From: Psychrobacter sp. UBA3962
GTDB taxonomy: Bacteria; Pseudomonadota; Gammaproteobacteria; Pseudomonadales; Moraxellaceae
Length of the DNA: 64,000 nt
NCBI RefSeq assembly: GCF_002385225.1
Contig: NZ_DGDC01000003.1
Coordinates: 192,284-256,283, forward strand
Direction: 5' to 3'
Both the position numbers and the translations under genes were made by a program. Below the pieces are notes generated by a model. That model made no database searches and had not been told where the DNA came from. It was given only the letters and a program-made list of their open reading frames with translations. Within the stretch, counting starts at the first letter, position 1, and each line of letters opens with the position of its first letter. Shown here piece by piece: positions 35,891 to 45,410 of the stretch.

Positions 35891-38443
35891 ATGTTAAGTC
35901 GTCATCTCGAAGTTTCCTTACGTCTGGCCATGACGTTGGCTCGACAAAAGTCACACGAGTATCTAACAGTTGAGCACTTATTGCTTGCCTTGTTAGAAAA
36001 CAATAATGCTGCCACAACCTTAAAGGCTTGCGGGGCGGATATTGCAAGCTTACGCTCAGATCTTGAAGCTTATATCGAAAAGCACACGCCTACCTTAGAT
36101 GCTGACTTAGAGCAAACGCCTCAGGCCACTCAAAGTTTTGACCGCATCTTACAGCGTGCTATCTTCCATGTGCAATCTATTGGTTCAGGTAGATTGGTAC
36201 AAGGATCAGACATCCTAGTGTCTATGTTCTCAGAGCATGATACTTATGCGGTATATTTACTGAAAAAACAGGGCGTAAGTCGCCTTGAATTAACCCAGTA
36301 CTTATCACATGGTAATGAGGGTGATGAGACTCGAGATTCAGGCTCTGAGTCTGAAGCTGGAGAAGGCAAAGGGGCTAGACTGAAAAAAGATCCTCTAAGT
36401 GAATTCGCTCAGAACTTAAATAAAAGAGCGGCAGAAGGCAAAACAGATCCATTAATTGGTCGCAGTAGTGAAATTGAGCGTACTGCTCAAGTCTTATGTC
36501 GTCGCCGTAAAAATAACCCCTTATTAGTGGGCGATCCTGGGGTGGGTAAAACCTCAATTGCTGAGGGTTTAGCTTGGCTAATTATTAATAATAAAGCGCC
36601 TAAGCCGCTACAAGGCTGCGTTATTTATAGCTTAGATATAGGCTCTTTAATAGCCGGTACTAAGTACCGTGGCGACTTTGAGAAGCGTATGAAAGCGCTG
36701 CTTGATGCTTTAAAAGCCAAGCCAAATGCTATTTTATTCATTGACGAAATCCATATGATTATTGGCGCAGGCTCTTCAATGAGCAGCAATATGGATGTGT
36801 CTAACTTGATTAAGCCAGCGTTGGCCAATGGTGAGCTAAGATGTATCGGTTCTACTACCTTTACTGAATATCGCCAGGTTTTTGAAAAAGACCATGCCTT
36901 ATCACGTCGTTTCCAGAAGATTGATGTAAATGAGCCGAGCATTGACGATAGCATCGAAATTCTACGCGGTTTAAAACCGCGTTATGAAGAGTTCCATAAT
37001 GTGGAATACACCGATGCTGCGTTAGTAAGTGCGGTTAAGCTATCGGCTAAGCATATTCATGAACGCTTTTTACCTGATAAAGCGATTGATGTAATTGATG
37101 AGGCGGGTGCCTACAAACGTTTAGGTATTACGCCAGAAGCGGATCAAGTAGAAGATGAAAATCAGCTAATTGATGAGCTTAATAATACCGATAGCTCAGA
37201 TTTTGAGTCTGATATTGAAGCTGAAAATGAAGCAGATGAGCGTAGTTTGGCTCAGGAATTAGCATCTAATCTGCATAAAGAAGAGTCTTTAGAGGCCGAA
37301 ACCTCGGATGAATCAGATAGCAGTGAAGAATCGGAAAGCGAAGAGTCGAATAAAACTCCACCTGCACCGACGGTCATTGATGTAGAAGATATTGAAGCGA
37401 TTATCTCTAAATTGGCTCGTATTCCACCTAAGTCTGTGTCTAATGATGATAAGTCATTGTTACAGCATTTAGAACGTGACTTAAATCGTTTGGTGTTTGG
37501 TCAAGACGAAGCCATTAAGACCTTATCTGATGCTATTAAGTTATCAAGAGCAGGTCTTAAGGCTTCAGACAAACCGATTGGATCCTTCATGTTTGCCGGT
37601 CCAACAGGGGTGGGTAAAACGGAAGTTTCTAAGCAGTTGGCTAACTTGATGGGTATTGAGCTGGTTCGCTTTGATATGTCAGAGTATATGGAAGCTCACA
37701 CCGCTTCGCGTCTAATTGGTGCTCCTCCAGGTTACGTTGGCTTTGATCAAGGCGGTTTATTAACTGAAAAAATCAATCAGCATCCGCATTGTGTGTTATT
37801 GCTTGATGAGATTGAGAAGGCTCACCCAGATGTCTTTAACTTGCTATTACAAGTGATGGACCACGGGTCGCTTACGGATAATAACGGCCGTGTTGCTAGC
37901 TTTAAGCAAGTTATCTTGATTATGACCACCAACGTTGGGGCGGAAAACATCAGCCGTGCTTCCATGGGCTTTACTAAGCAAGACCACAGTAAGGACAACA
38001 CAGAGGCGTTGAATAGAGTGTTTACTCCTGAATTCCGTAACCGCTTGGATGCGATTATTCAGTTTAACCCTCTAGATCCGTCTATTGTTATTTCAGTGGT
38101 AGACAAGTTCTTAGTGGAGCTTCAAGCACAGCTGGATGATAAGCAAGTGGTGTTAGAGATTGACGACGCGGTTCGTGAGTACTTAGCAGAAAAAGGTTAT
38201 GACCGTCTGATGGGGGCTCGCCCAATGCAGCGTTTGATTCAAAATGAAATCAAAAAACCACTGGCCAATATGGTATTGTTTGGTGACTTGTCAGAAGGCG
38301 GAGCAGTGCATGTTACGTTGAATGATGAGCCCTTTGAAAGCCCACTAGATAGCGATGATAAAGCTGCTACTGAAGGTAGCCGTATCCTGCTGACAGTGGT
38401 CGAAAAACATGGCCAACGTGGTGTTGAGTACGCGGAAGGCTAG
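35891..38443 (+). CDS. clpA: ATP-dependent Clp protease ATP-binding subunit ClpA
   Basis: AAA+ unfoldase that feeds ClpP. The N-terminal Clp_N repeats (residues 1-145) bind ClpS. The first AAA module has GDPGVGKTSIAEG and AILFIDEIHMIIGAG. The second has GPTGVGKTEVSKQ and VLLLDEIEKAHPDVFN. Between them, residues about 415-490 are an acidic Ser/Glu-rich insert where E. coli has a few residues. The ClpP-docking loop reads SMGFTKQD, with Met in place of the usual Ile of IGL/IGF. The C-terminal GYDRLMGARPMQRLIQNEIKKPLAN is standard. The 850 residues exceed E. coli's 758 mainly through the insert. AGGA precedes ATG. Confidence 0.97.
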   Translation: MLSRHLEVSLRLAMTLARQKSHEYLTVEHLLLALLENNNAATTLKACGADIASLRSDLEAYIEKHTPTLDADLEQTPQATQSFDRILQRAIFHVQSIGSGRLVQGSDILVSMFSEHDTYAVYLLKKQGVSRLELTQYLSHGNEGDETRDSGSESEAGEGKGARLKKDPLSEFAQNLNKRAAEGKTDPLIGRSSEIERTAQVLCRRRKNNPLLVGDPGVGKTSIAEGLAWLIINNKAPKPLQGCVIYSLDIGSLIAGTKYRGDFEKRMKALLDALKAKPNAILFIDEIHMIIGAGSSMSSNMDVSNLIKPALANGELRCIGSTTFTEYRQVFEKDHALSRRFQKIDVNEPSIDDSIEILRGLKPRYEEFHNVEYTDAALVSAVKLSAKHIHERFLPDKAIDVIDEAGAYKRLGITPEADQVEDENQLIDELNNTDSSDFESDIEAENEADERSLAQELASNLHKEESLEAETSDESDSSEESESEESNKTPPAPTVIDVEDIEAIISKLARIPPKSVSNDDKSLLQHLERDLNRLVFGQDEAIKTLSDAIKLSRAGLKASDKPIGSFMFAGPTGVGKTEVSKQLANLMGIELVRFDMSEYMEAHTASRLIGAPPGYVGFDQGGLLTEKINQHPHCVLLLDEIEKAHPDVFNLLLQVMDHGSLTDNNGRVASFKQVILIMTTNVGAENISRASMGFTKQDHSKDNTEALNRVFTPEFRNRLDAIIQFNPLDPSIVISVVDKFLVELQAQLDDKQVVLEIDDAVREYLAEKGYDRLMGARPMQRLIQNEIKKPLANMVLFGDLSEGGAVHVTLNDEPFESPLDSDDKAATEGSRILLTVVEKHGQRGVEYAEG

Positions 38444-38496
38444 GTTTTGATAATATCTTATTGATATAATCGTTGTAATTTTATTGTGGTATTGCA

Positions 38497-38533
38497 AAAA
38501 AGAGGTTAGCCCAAGGTTGACCTCTTTTTTTAT
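38497..38533 (+). terminator. clpA terminator
   Basis: AAAAAAGAGGT and ACCTCTTTTTTT form the stem around a 13-base loop, 54 bases after the clpA stop. Confidence 0.85.
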
Positions 38534-38595
38534 TCTGATATTAACGTCTATAATGACCCTAAATAAAAATTTATAATTATATAAAGAGTATTCTT

Positions 38596-39336
38596 ATGCA
38601 GTTGTTTGACTCCGATCAACCCCAAAAAAGCGAAGCTGAAAAGCAAGCCATCTTAGCACGAGTACAAATGCCTGAAGACTGGAAGTTGGCACTGGCAGAT
38701 GAGCTGACCTCGCAGAATATGGATAATTTACGAGATTTTCTAAGGCAAGAATATGGGTCCGGTAAAAGTATCTATCCTAAAGCCAGTCAAATGTTCAATG
38801 CGTTTAACCTCACCCCCTTATCAGAAGTAAAAGTGGTGATTTTAGGACAGGATCCTTATCATGGCCCAGGTCAGGCAATGGGTTTATCTTTTTCTGTGCC
38901 TAAGATGATTCCGATGCCGCCTTCACTACGTAATATTGTAAAAGAGATGGCAGATGATATTGGTACCGTTCCGCCCAAGCATGGGGATTTAACCCATTGG
39001 GCAAAGCAAGGCGTACTGTTGTTAAATGCTTCTTTAACGGTACAAGAAGGTAATGCGGGCAGCCACCAGGGTAAAGGGTGGGAGCAGTTTACCGATGCCG
39101 TAATTGATGTAGTAAATGAGCAAACCTCAAATACAGTATTCATCCTGTGGGGCAGTAAGGCCAAACTTAAAGGCAAGTTTATTGACACCGAAAAGCATTT
39201 GATCTTATCGGCCGTACATCCCTCACCGTTAGCAGCCAATAGAGGCGGCTTCTTTGGTTCTAAGCCTTTTTCAAAGGCCAATGAATATCTAGTACAACAT
39301 GGCAAGACGGCTATTGATTGGCAGTTGCCGCAATAG
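38596..39336 (+). CDS. ung: Uracil-DNA glycosylase
   Basis: Removes uracil from DNA at the start of base-excision repair. The water-activating loop GQDPYHGPGQAMGLSFSVP places the catalytic Asp at residue 86. The DNA-intercalation loop HPSPLAANRGGFFG has His at 208. LLLNASLTVQ supplies the Asn of the uracil pocket. The 246 residues fit family 1 UNG. It follows the clpA terminator and precedes tadA by 70 bases. Confidence 0.97.
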   Translation: MQLFDSDQPQKSEAEKQAILARVQMPEDWKLALADELTSQNMDNLRDFLRQEYGSGKSIYPKASQMFNAFNLTPLSEVKVVILGQDPYHGPGQAMGLSFSVPKMIPMPPSLRNIVKEMADDIGTVPPKHGDLTHWAKQGVLLLNASLTVQEGNAGSHQGKGWEQFTDAVIDVVNEQTSNTVFILWGSKAKLKGKFIDTEKHLILSAVHPSPLAANRGGFFGSKPFSKANEYLVQHGKTAIDWQLPQ

Positions 39337-39406
39337 TTATTTGTAAAGCTTAAGCCTTGCTTTAATGTGAAATCTGTCCAATATATTCTGATTAAAAGCC
39401 TGATAA

Positions 39407-39973
39407 ATGATTAATATAAACCGTTTAAAACCCCAGATAAAACCTAGTAGTTATACCGACTATTTGTCCGAAGCCAACTACTGGTCACTTAGTGATGTGG
39501 AGTTTATGCAAACGGCTTTGGCTTTGGCCAAAAATGGGGCGCTGAAGGAAGAAGTTCCTGTTGGGGCAGTGTTAGTGCATGAGGGCCAGATTCTTGGAGA
39601 AGGGTTTAATCAGCCTATACTGAGCTGTGATCCCACCTCTCATGCCGAAATAGTGGCGCTTCGACAAGCCTGTAGCGGCATACAAAACTATAGATTGCCT
39701 GCGAATACAACGTTATATGTCACTTTGGAGCCCTGTACTATGTGCCTTGGGGCCTTAATACATGCTAGGTTGGAAAGGCTGGTATTTGCCACCCAAGAGC
39801 CGCGGGCAGGAATGGTGGGCAGTCAATTAAACTTAGCAGAAATGGATTTCTACAATCATAAAATTGAAGTAAGCGCTGGTTTATTGCAGCCTGAAAGCCA
39901 AAAAATATTGAAGTCTTTTTTTAGAGCTCGACGCAATAAAAAAAAGAAGTCAAATTTGTGTATAAATCGTTAA
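39407..39973 (+). CDS. tadA: tRNA-specific adenosine deaminase
   Basis: Converts A34 to inosine in tRNA-Arg(ACG). The zinc site is His79 and the proton shuttle Glu81 (HAEIVALRQA), with Cys110 and Cys113 in EPCTMCLGALIHARLERLVF. EEVPVGAVLV is the family's N-terminal signature. There are about 20 extra residues before it and a basic Lys/Arg tail. The start has no clear ribosome-binding site, so a slightly different start is possible. The 188 residues are somewhat longer than the 167 of E. coli. Confidence 0.94.
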   Translation: MININRLKPQIKPSSYTDYLSEANYWSLSDVEFMQTALALAKNGALKEEVPVGAVLVHEGQILGEGFNQPILSCDPTSHAEIVALRQACSGIQNYRLPANTTLYVTLEPCTMCLGALIHARLERLVFATQEPRAGMVGSQLNLAEMDFYNHKIEVSAGLLQPESQKILKSFFRARRNKKKKSNLCINR

Positions 39974-40180
39974 TATTATCTAGTGGTGCGCTTCTATATT
40001 TGTTATAATCTTGCACTATTTGCGTTTACAGAGTTATTAATAGGCTTATATTTAAACTATTAATTAAAATTCTAATTTAAAAAACGCTAAAAACGCACTT
40101 GATTGGCAACAGTAGCCAGTTGTAATTAGTAAATAAACTTAGAGCTAGCAAACTTAATATAGCAGTAGGTGGTAAAAAAG

Positions 40181-40885
40181 ATGAGTTTTCCTGTTATTAC
40201 AATTGATGGCCCAAGTGGCGCAGGAAAAGGCACCCTTTGTTTGAAGCTGGCTCAAGCTTTGAATTACCGTTTACTAGATTCTGGCGCTCTTTACCGCATA
40301 GTTGGTTTAAAAGCGTTTGAAGCCGGTTTGTTATCGGATCAAGAATTGACCGCAGTAGACGAAGATAATATTGCCAAACTAACTGCGCAATTAGATATTC
40401 AATTTCTTCCACGAGACAGTGGTGAAGTTGATATTGTGGTCGATGGCACAAGTGTCGCTGGCGAGATAAGAAATGAAACCGTGGGTGGTTATGCATCACG
40501 AGTGGCTGCTTTACCCAAAGTAAGAACGGCATTATTAGAATTACAGCAGAATATGGCCAATCATTCAGGTCTTATCGCTGATGGTCGGGACATGGGAACC
40601 GTGGTATTCCCTAATGCGGATGCCAAAGTATATTTAACCGCCAGTGCCGAAGCCCGAGCAGATCGCCGAGTGGAACAGTTGAGGCAAGCGGGACAAAGTG
40701 CAGATTATGAAGCCATCTTAAGCAGCATTAAGCAGCGAGATGAGCGCGATGAGAATCGCAGCGTTGCTCCGTCAAAGCCGGCGGAGGATGCTTTACTGCT
40801 AGACAGCTCCCAATTGGATGCTGAAGAAGTTTATAGAACAATTAAAAAATTCTGCCAAACCAAGGGTATTTGTTTTAGCGAATAA
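40181..40885 (+). CDS. cmk: Cytidylate kinase
   Basis: Phosphorylates CMP and dCMP to the diphosphates. The P-loop GPSGAGKGT is at residues 10-18. SGALYRI and DGRDMGTVVFPNADAKVYLTA follow, and the lid contains KQRDERDENRS. The start is ATG 40181 because AGGTGG stands 8 bases before it; a GTG at 40169 is in frame but has no such site. The 234 residues are normal. cmk-rpsA-ihfB is a conserved gammaproteobacterial order. Confidence 0.96.
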   Translation: MSFPVITIDGPSGAGKGTLCLKLAQALNYRLLDSGALYRIVGLKAFEAGLLSDQELTAVDEDNIAKLTAQLDIQFLPRDSGEVDIVVDGTSVAGEIRNETVGGYASRVAALPKVRTALLELQQNMANHSGLIADGRDMGTVVFPNADAKVYLTASAEARADRRVEQLRQAGQSADYEAILSSIKQRDERDENRSVAPSKPAEDALLLDSSQLDAEEVYRTIKKFCQTKGICFSE

Positions 40886-40981
40886 GTTAAAATTAGCAAA
40901 TAAGGCAGATTCCCAAACTTAGACTCATCTTTTGAGTTATTTAGTTTTGGTTGTCCTCTAACAAATTTTACGTTTTTTTCA

Positions 40982-41061
40982 AATGAAGATGAAAAGAGCA
41001 AAACCAGCGTCAATCTTTTATCTTCATTAACTTGAACCGTACTGTGCTGGACAGGATACGG
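40982..41061 (+). promoter_or_regulatory. rpsA mRNA leader with two stem-loops
   Basis: First stem: AATGAAGAT plus AAAAGA (40982-40997) pairs with TCTTTT plus ATCTTCATT (41014-41028), 15 base pairs with one bulged G. Second: CCGTA-CTGT (41037-41045) pairs with ACAG-GA-TACGG (41051-41061), with loop GCTGG and a GA bulge. Gammaproteobacterial rpsA leaders are known to fold into hairpins that allow S1 to control its own translation. The start codon follows 20 bases later. Confidence 0.65.
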
Positions 41062-41080
41062 CTATATTAAGGTAATCATA

Positions 41081-42763
41081 ATGGAATCATTTGCTGAACT
41101 ATTTGAAGCGAGTCTAGAAGAGCAGGGTCTTGATATTGAGCGTGGCTCAGTTATCAGCGGTGCTGTTGTAGCAATCGATAGCGATTGGATTACAGTTGAC
41201 ACTGGTTTGAAGTCTGAGGGTGTGGTAGCTCGTGAAGAGTTCTTAGACGAAAATGGCGAGCTTGAAGTAGCAGTGGGCGATAGCGTTGATGTTGTTGTTG
41301 AAGCTGTTGACAACGGTATGGGTCAAACCCTACTGTCACGTGAAAAAGCTAAACGTGTTGAAACATGGAATGCGCTTGAGAAACTATTTGAAGGCGATGA
41401 AATTGTTAAAGGTATCATCTCAAGCAAAGTAAAAGGTGGTTTTACTGTTGATGTTGGTTCAGTACGTGCTTTCTTACCAGGTTCATTAGTTGATGTTCGT
41501 CCAATCCGTGACACTACGCACCTTGAAGGCAAAGAACTAGAATTCAAAATTATTAAATTAGACCAAAAACGTAACAACGTAGTTGTTAGCCGTAAAGCGG
41601 TTATGGAAGCTGAGAACTCAGCTGAGCGTGAAGAGCTACTTAATAAGCTTGAAGAAGGTATCGAAGTTGAAGGTATCGTTAAAAACTTAACTGACTACGG
41701 TGCATTCGTAGACTTAGGTGGTATCGACGGTCTACTACACATCACTGATATGGCATGGCGCCGTATTAAGCACCCATCAGAAGTGGTTGAAGTGGGTCAA
41801 GACCTTAAAGTTAAAGTACTTAAGTTTGACCGTGAGCGCAACCGCGTAAGCCTAGGTCTAAAACAACTAGGTACAGATCCTTGGGATAACGTAAGCGGTA
41901 CTTACCCAGTAGGTAGCATCGTTAAAGCTCGCGTAACTAACCTAACTGATTATGGTTGTTTCGCTGAAATCTCTGATGGTATCGAAGGTCTAGTACACGT
42001 TTCAGAAATGGATCACACTAACAAAAACATCCACCCATCTAAAGTGGTTCAGATTGGTGACGAAGTTGACGTTATGATCCTAGATATCGACGAAGAACGT
42101 CGTCGTATCAGCTTAGGTATCAAACAAACTCTACCAAACCCATGGGAAGAGTTCGACAAGAAGTATGACCGTGGCGATAAGCTAACTGGTACTATCAAGT
42201 CAATTACTGACTTCGGTATCTTTATCGGTCTTGACGGTGGTATCGATGGTCTAGTTCACCTATCTGATATCTCTTGGAATGAAGCTGGTGAAGAAGCTAT
42301 CCGTAACTACAACAAAGGTGATACTGTTGAAGCTATGGTTCTATCAGTTGACGCTGAAGCTAACCGTATCAGCCTAGGTATCAAGCAGTTAAGCTCTGAT
42401 CCATTCAACGAGTACTTAGTAGCTAACGACCGTGGTTCAATCGTAACTGGTACTGTTAAAGAAGTAGATGCTAAAGGCGCTACTATCACTTTAGCTGACG
42501 AAGTTGAAGGTTACTTACGTGCCTCTGAAATCCAGCGTGATAAAGTTGAAGATGCTACTAAACATCTAAACGAAGGCGATTCTGTTGAAGCGAAAATCAT
42601 CAGCGTTGATCGTAAGTCACGTGGCATTAGCTTATCAATCAAAGCTAAAGATGAAGCTGAAGAGCGTCAAGCTATTAAAGAGCTTGGTAGCACTCAAGCT
42701 GCTCCAGAAGCGCAGCCAAAAACTATTGGTGACTTAATCAAAGAGCAAATGCAAGAAGACTAA
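41081..42763 (+). CDS. rpsA: 30S ribosomal protein S1
   Basis: Unwinds and holds mRNA on the 30S subunit. Six S1 repeats can be followed. The first two are degenerate (GAVVAIDSDWITVDTGLKSEG and GIISSKVKGGFTVDVGSVRAF). The next four are clear, each with the pattern G-V-(N/S)-(L/I)-TDYG or TDFG (TDYGAFVDLGG, TDYGCFAEISDG, TDFGIFIGLDGG) and closing ISLGIKQ. The 560 residues match the E. coli length of 557. Codon choice is extremely biased, as expected for a highly expressed gene. The ribosome-binding site is weak (AAGG), as in other rpsA genes. A terminator follows, then ihfB. Confidence 0.98.
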   Translation: MESFAELFEASLEEQGLDIERGSVISGAVVAIDSDWITVDTGLKSEGVVAREEFLDENGELEVAVGDSVDVVVEAVDNGMGQTLLSREKAKRVETWNALEKLFEGDEIVKGIISSKVKGGFTVDVGSVRAFLPGSLVDVRPIRDTTHLEGKELEFKIIKLDQKRNNVVVSRKAVMEAENSAEREELLNKLEEGIEVEGIVKNLTDYGAFVDLGGIDGLLHITDMAWRRIKHPSEVVEVGQDLKVKVLKFDRERNRVSLGLKQLGTDPWDNVSGTYPVGSIVKARVTNLTDYGCFAEISDGIEGLVHVSEMDHTNKNIHPSKVVQIGDEVDVMILDIDEERRRISLGIKQTLPNPWEEFDKKYDRGDKLTGTIKSITDFGIFIGLDGGIDGLVHLSDISWNEAGEEAIRNYNKGDTVEAMVLSVDAEANRISLGIKQLSSDPFNEYLVANDRGSIVTGTVKEVDAKGATITLADEVEGYLRASEIQRDKVEDATKHLNEGDSVEAKIISVDRKSRGISLSIKAKDEAEERQAIKELGSTQAAPEAQPKTIGDLIKEQMQED

Positions 42764-43095
42764 TCTTTGATAAATAATCAATAGCTATAAGCTGTTAAAA
42801 AAAGGAGTACCTTAGGGTACTCCTTTTTTATGGTCAGTTTTTATGACCAATTATTTGATATTATTCTATAAATTGAAATAATAGTTCCACAGATGCTGTA
42901 ACTTATGATTTAATATCAACAGGCTATGAAATATGCTGACTTATAAAGCACAAGGTTTTCCTTAGGTTTAAAAGTCCTATTTTTGTAGTTCGTTTAGATA
43001 GCCATTATCATATCAATAATGGTCATTTGCTTATAAGGTTTTTAAAGGACTATAACTTTAAAGGTATTTCAACTAATAATTAAGGTCACAAGGAT
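42764..43095. other. Intergenic region rpsA-ihfB
   Basis: 332 bases containing the rpsA terminator and, nearer ihfB, a 7-base-pair stem-loop CCATTAT/ATAATGG at 43002-43022. The ihfB promoter should lie here. No gene was recognised. Confidence 0.45.
42796..42831 (+). terminator. rpsA terminator
   Basis: AAAAAAAGGAGTACC and GGTACTCCTTTTTT form a long stem with a very small loop and a T-run. Confidence 0.9.
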
Positions 43096-43395
43096 ATGAC
43101 GGAAGTTATAAATAAATCAGATTTAATTCAGGATGTCTCTGCGCGTTGCGACTATATCTCTGATGCAGAGGTTGATGAAGCAGTTAGAGAGATTATTGAT
43201 TTACTTTCTGAAAAACTAATTGAAAATAATCGCATTGAAGTTAGAGGGTTTGGAACTTTTTGTTTACACCATCGTGATGCCAGACAGGGCCGTAATCCTA
43301 AAACTGGAGAAGCAGTTATGGTGCCGCAAAAATCTATTCCTCATTTTAAGCCAGGTAAAGCATTACGTGAAGGCGTTAATGATAAATGGATGTAA
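43096..43395 (+). CDS. ihfB: Integration host factor subunit beta
   Basis: DNA-bending protein that pairs with IHF-alpha. The N-terminus NKSDLIQDVSARC, the core IEVRGFGTFCLHHRDARQGRNPKTGE and the Pro-containing arm VPQKSIPHFKPGKALRE are diagnostic. The 99 residues are normal. An AAGG site precedes ATG. IhfB rather than IhfA or HU is assigned from the RGFGTF-LH-R and RNPKTGE pattern and the position behind rpsA. Confidence 0.96.
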   Translation: MTEVINKSDLIQDVSARCDYISDAEVDEAVREIIDLLSEKLIENNRIEVRGFGTFCLHHRDARQGRNPKTGEAVMVPQKSIPHFKPGKALREGVNDKWM

Positions 43396-43453
43396 ACGTA
43401 ATAGGTTTAATGATATCCTGTAACCCTTACTTTTTATATGTTAATTACATTAG

Positions 43454-44680
43454 GTGTTTGACTTGAAAGCTCGATTTAGAAGATCATCACGCTTTACCCG
43501 TAACACTACTATCCTATTCACTCTTATCGCTTCACTGCCATTAGTTGCTTATGCAGCTGGGGGCAGTTCTGCTGATATTGCTATCCAAACCTCTGCTTAC
43601 GGGGTTCACGTTGCCTTACTGATATTTTTCGTTGTAATGTCAGTATTTGTCTCTTTTATCTGTTCAGTATCTGAAGCCGCGATATTAACCATGACGCCCT
43701 CCTATGTGGCTTCTATCGCAGAAGAGAATCCCAAAAAATCGGCGATGTTAAAAGAGATTAAAATAGACAAAATTGATCAGTCTATTGCCGCTATTTTGAC
43801 CTTAAATACAGTGGCGCATACCGTAGGGTCTTTAGGGGCAGGTGCTCAGGCTACAATTGTCTTTGGAAGTGAATGGTTTGGGGTATTCTCTGCACTCATG
43901 ACCCTTTTAATCTTGATTGGTTCGGAAATTATCCCGAAAACTTTAGGAACTGTCTATTGGCGTAGCCTGTCTGGACCAGTAGCTTATTTTGTTAAAGCCA
44001 TTATATTTTTACTATATCCTCTGATTTGGTTCTCAGAAAAGATTACTAAATTGCTAACTCGAGGTAAAAAAGCTCACACTTTTAGTCGCAATGAATTTGC
44101 TGCTTTAGCGAGTGTGGGTGAGCAGTCGGGTCAAATTGATCCTTTAGAGTCGCGAATTATTAGAAACCTTTTAGCCTTTGGGGCGATTAAGGTTGAAGAT
44201 ATTATGACGCCAAGATCAGTTATGCATGCCTTTGATCAGTCGATCACAGTGGCAGAACTACTGGCAAACCGACCCAAGCTTATGTTTTCTAGACTGCCCA
44301 TTTATGATGAAGACTTGGATAAAGTCACAGGCTTCGTTTTAAAATCAGACATTTTATTGGCAAAAGCCAATAATCATATGGACAAACCGTTAGAGAGCTA
44401 TAAGCGTGAAATTACTTTCGTATTCTCTAAGATGAAGTTGTTTGATTTACTAGATTTAATGCTCAATAGCCGTATTCATATTGCTATCACAGTAGGAGAG
44501 TATGGTGAGGTCAAAGGCTTAGTAACCTTAGAAGATGTGTTAGAGACGTTGCTAGGCTTAGAGATTGTTGACGAAGTCGATAGAGTAGAGGATATGCAAG
44601 CCTTGGCTCGTCAAATGATGCAACGCCGTTCAGCGCGTTTAGGTATGTTGGTTGAAAATGATGACAACAACGACGAGTAA
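43454..44680 (+). CDS. CNNM/DUF21-type membrane protein with CBS pair
   Basis: 408 residues. A hydrophobic N-terminal segment ends in LPLVAYAAGG, and a DUF21 membrane domain (about 45-195) includes CSVSEAAILTM and SEIIPKTLG. A cytoplasmic CBS pair (about 220-350) contains VEDIMTPRS and LVTLEDVLETLLGLEIVDE. The CorC-type C-terminal domain is missing; a short acidic tail replaces it. Such proteins act in Mg or Co transport or export, which is inferred from the family. The start is GTG 43454, or TTG 43463 with AGGTG at good spacing; neither is decisive. It follows ihfB by 58 bases and may be co-transcribed. Confidence 0.88.
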   Translation: MFDLKARFRRSSRFTRNTTILFTLIASLPLVAYAAGGSSADIAIQTSAYGVHVALLIFFVVMSVFVSFICSVSEAAILTMTPSYVASIAEENPKKSAMLKEIKIDKIDQSIAAILTLNTVAHTVGSLGAGAQATIVFGSEWFGVFSALMTLLILIGSEIIPKTLGTVYWRSLSGPVAYFVKAIIFLLYPLIWFSEKITKLLTRGKKAHTFSRNEFAALASVGEQSGQIDPLESRIIRNLLAFGAIKVEDIMTPRSVMHAFDQSITVAELLANRPKLMFSRLPIYDEDLDKVTGFVLKSDILLAKANNHMDKPLESYKREITFVFSKMKLFDLLDLMLNSRIHIAITVGEYGEVKGLVTLEDVLETLLGLEIVDEVDRVEDMQALARQMMQRRSARLGMLVENDDNNDE

Positions 44681-44859
44681 TCATGAGTAAAGATAAAGTG
44701 ACTTACTTTAATTTGTGACTAAATATTACAAGCCGTTAATAATCAGCTAGGATAAGTCTACTTTAAATGTAGTAATATAAATAAGCTAGGCTAAGACATT
44801 TACAACAACAATAGCGACAGTCTTCAGCTTAAATTCACGAATATTACCTTAAGGAAATT

Positions 44860-45348
44860 ATGATGAAGAGTTTATTTGGCTCTAGAAAATCTTTAGCTGG
44901 TGCTTTGGCTCCAGTAGCTATGATTGCTGCGGTTAGCTTTGTTGCGACTCCTGCCCAAGCAGCAATCAATGAAGCTGCTGTGCAAAATTATGCCACTCAA
45001 ATGAAGCAAGCCGCTAACAGCAAAAATGTCAGCAAAGTCTCAAGCTTGGTGGCAGATGAAGCATTGATCTCACTATCGCGCCGCGGTAAAACTACCAGTT
45101 TAGATAAAGCGGCGTATTTAAAGTTATTGCAAGACAGTTGGTCAAAGTCTACTAACTATAGCTATGATATCTCTATCTCTAACATAGTGATCAGTGGCGA
45201 GCAGGCGAAGGCCGATGTCAAAACTGTAGAAACTTGGGTAAGAGATGGTCAACAACGCACGATGAGCACCACCTCTCGAGCTACTTTGAAATCTGACAAT
45301 AATAACGCTGTACTTTTGAGAGCAGTTTCACAAGTTACGATTGAATAA
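44860..45348 (+). CDS. Secreted NTF2-like protein of unknown function
   Basis: 162 residues with a clear signal peptide (AGALAPVAMIAAVSFVATPAQA, cleavage before AINEAA). The mature part has two N-terminal helices (VQNYATQMKQAANSKNVSKV), then a four-strand pattern ending in AVLLRAVSQVTIE. This order, and the typical spot for a small-molecule pocket, suggest a SnoaL/NTF2-like fold. No catalytic residues can be named. AAGGAA precedes the twin ATG. A terminator follows directly. Confidence 0.8.
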   Translation: MMKSLFGSRKSLAGALAPVAMIAAVSFVATPAQAAINEAAVQNYATQMKQAANSKNVSKVSSLVADEALISLSRRGKTTSLDKAAYLKLLQDSWSKSTNYSYDISISNIVISGEQAKADVKTVETWVRDGQQRTMSTTSRATLKSDNNNAVLLRAVSQVTIE

Positions 45349-45366
45349 AATACCCTGATTATCCGT

Positions 45367-45410
45367 TTCGAAAAAGTTTGTAATATTTACAAACTTTTTC
45401 GTTTTTTGTA
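45367..45410 (+). terminator. Terminator after secreted NTF2-like gene
   Basis: CGAAAAAGTTTGTAA and TTACAAACTTTTTCG pair perfectly over 15 positions around TAT, followed by TTTTTT. Confidence 0.9.

Noticed and set aside
38871..39305. 144-codon open frame opposite ung
   Set aside because: It lies entirely within ung on the other strand, has no ribosome-binding site or family resemblance, and ung has all catalytic motifs.
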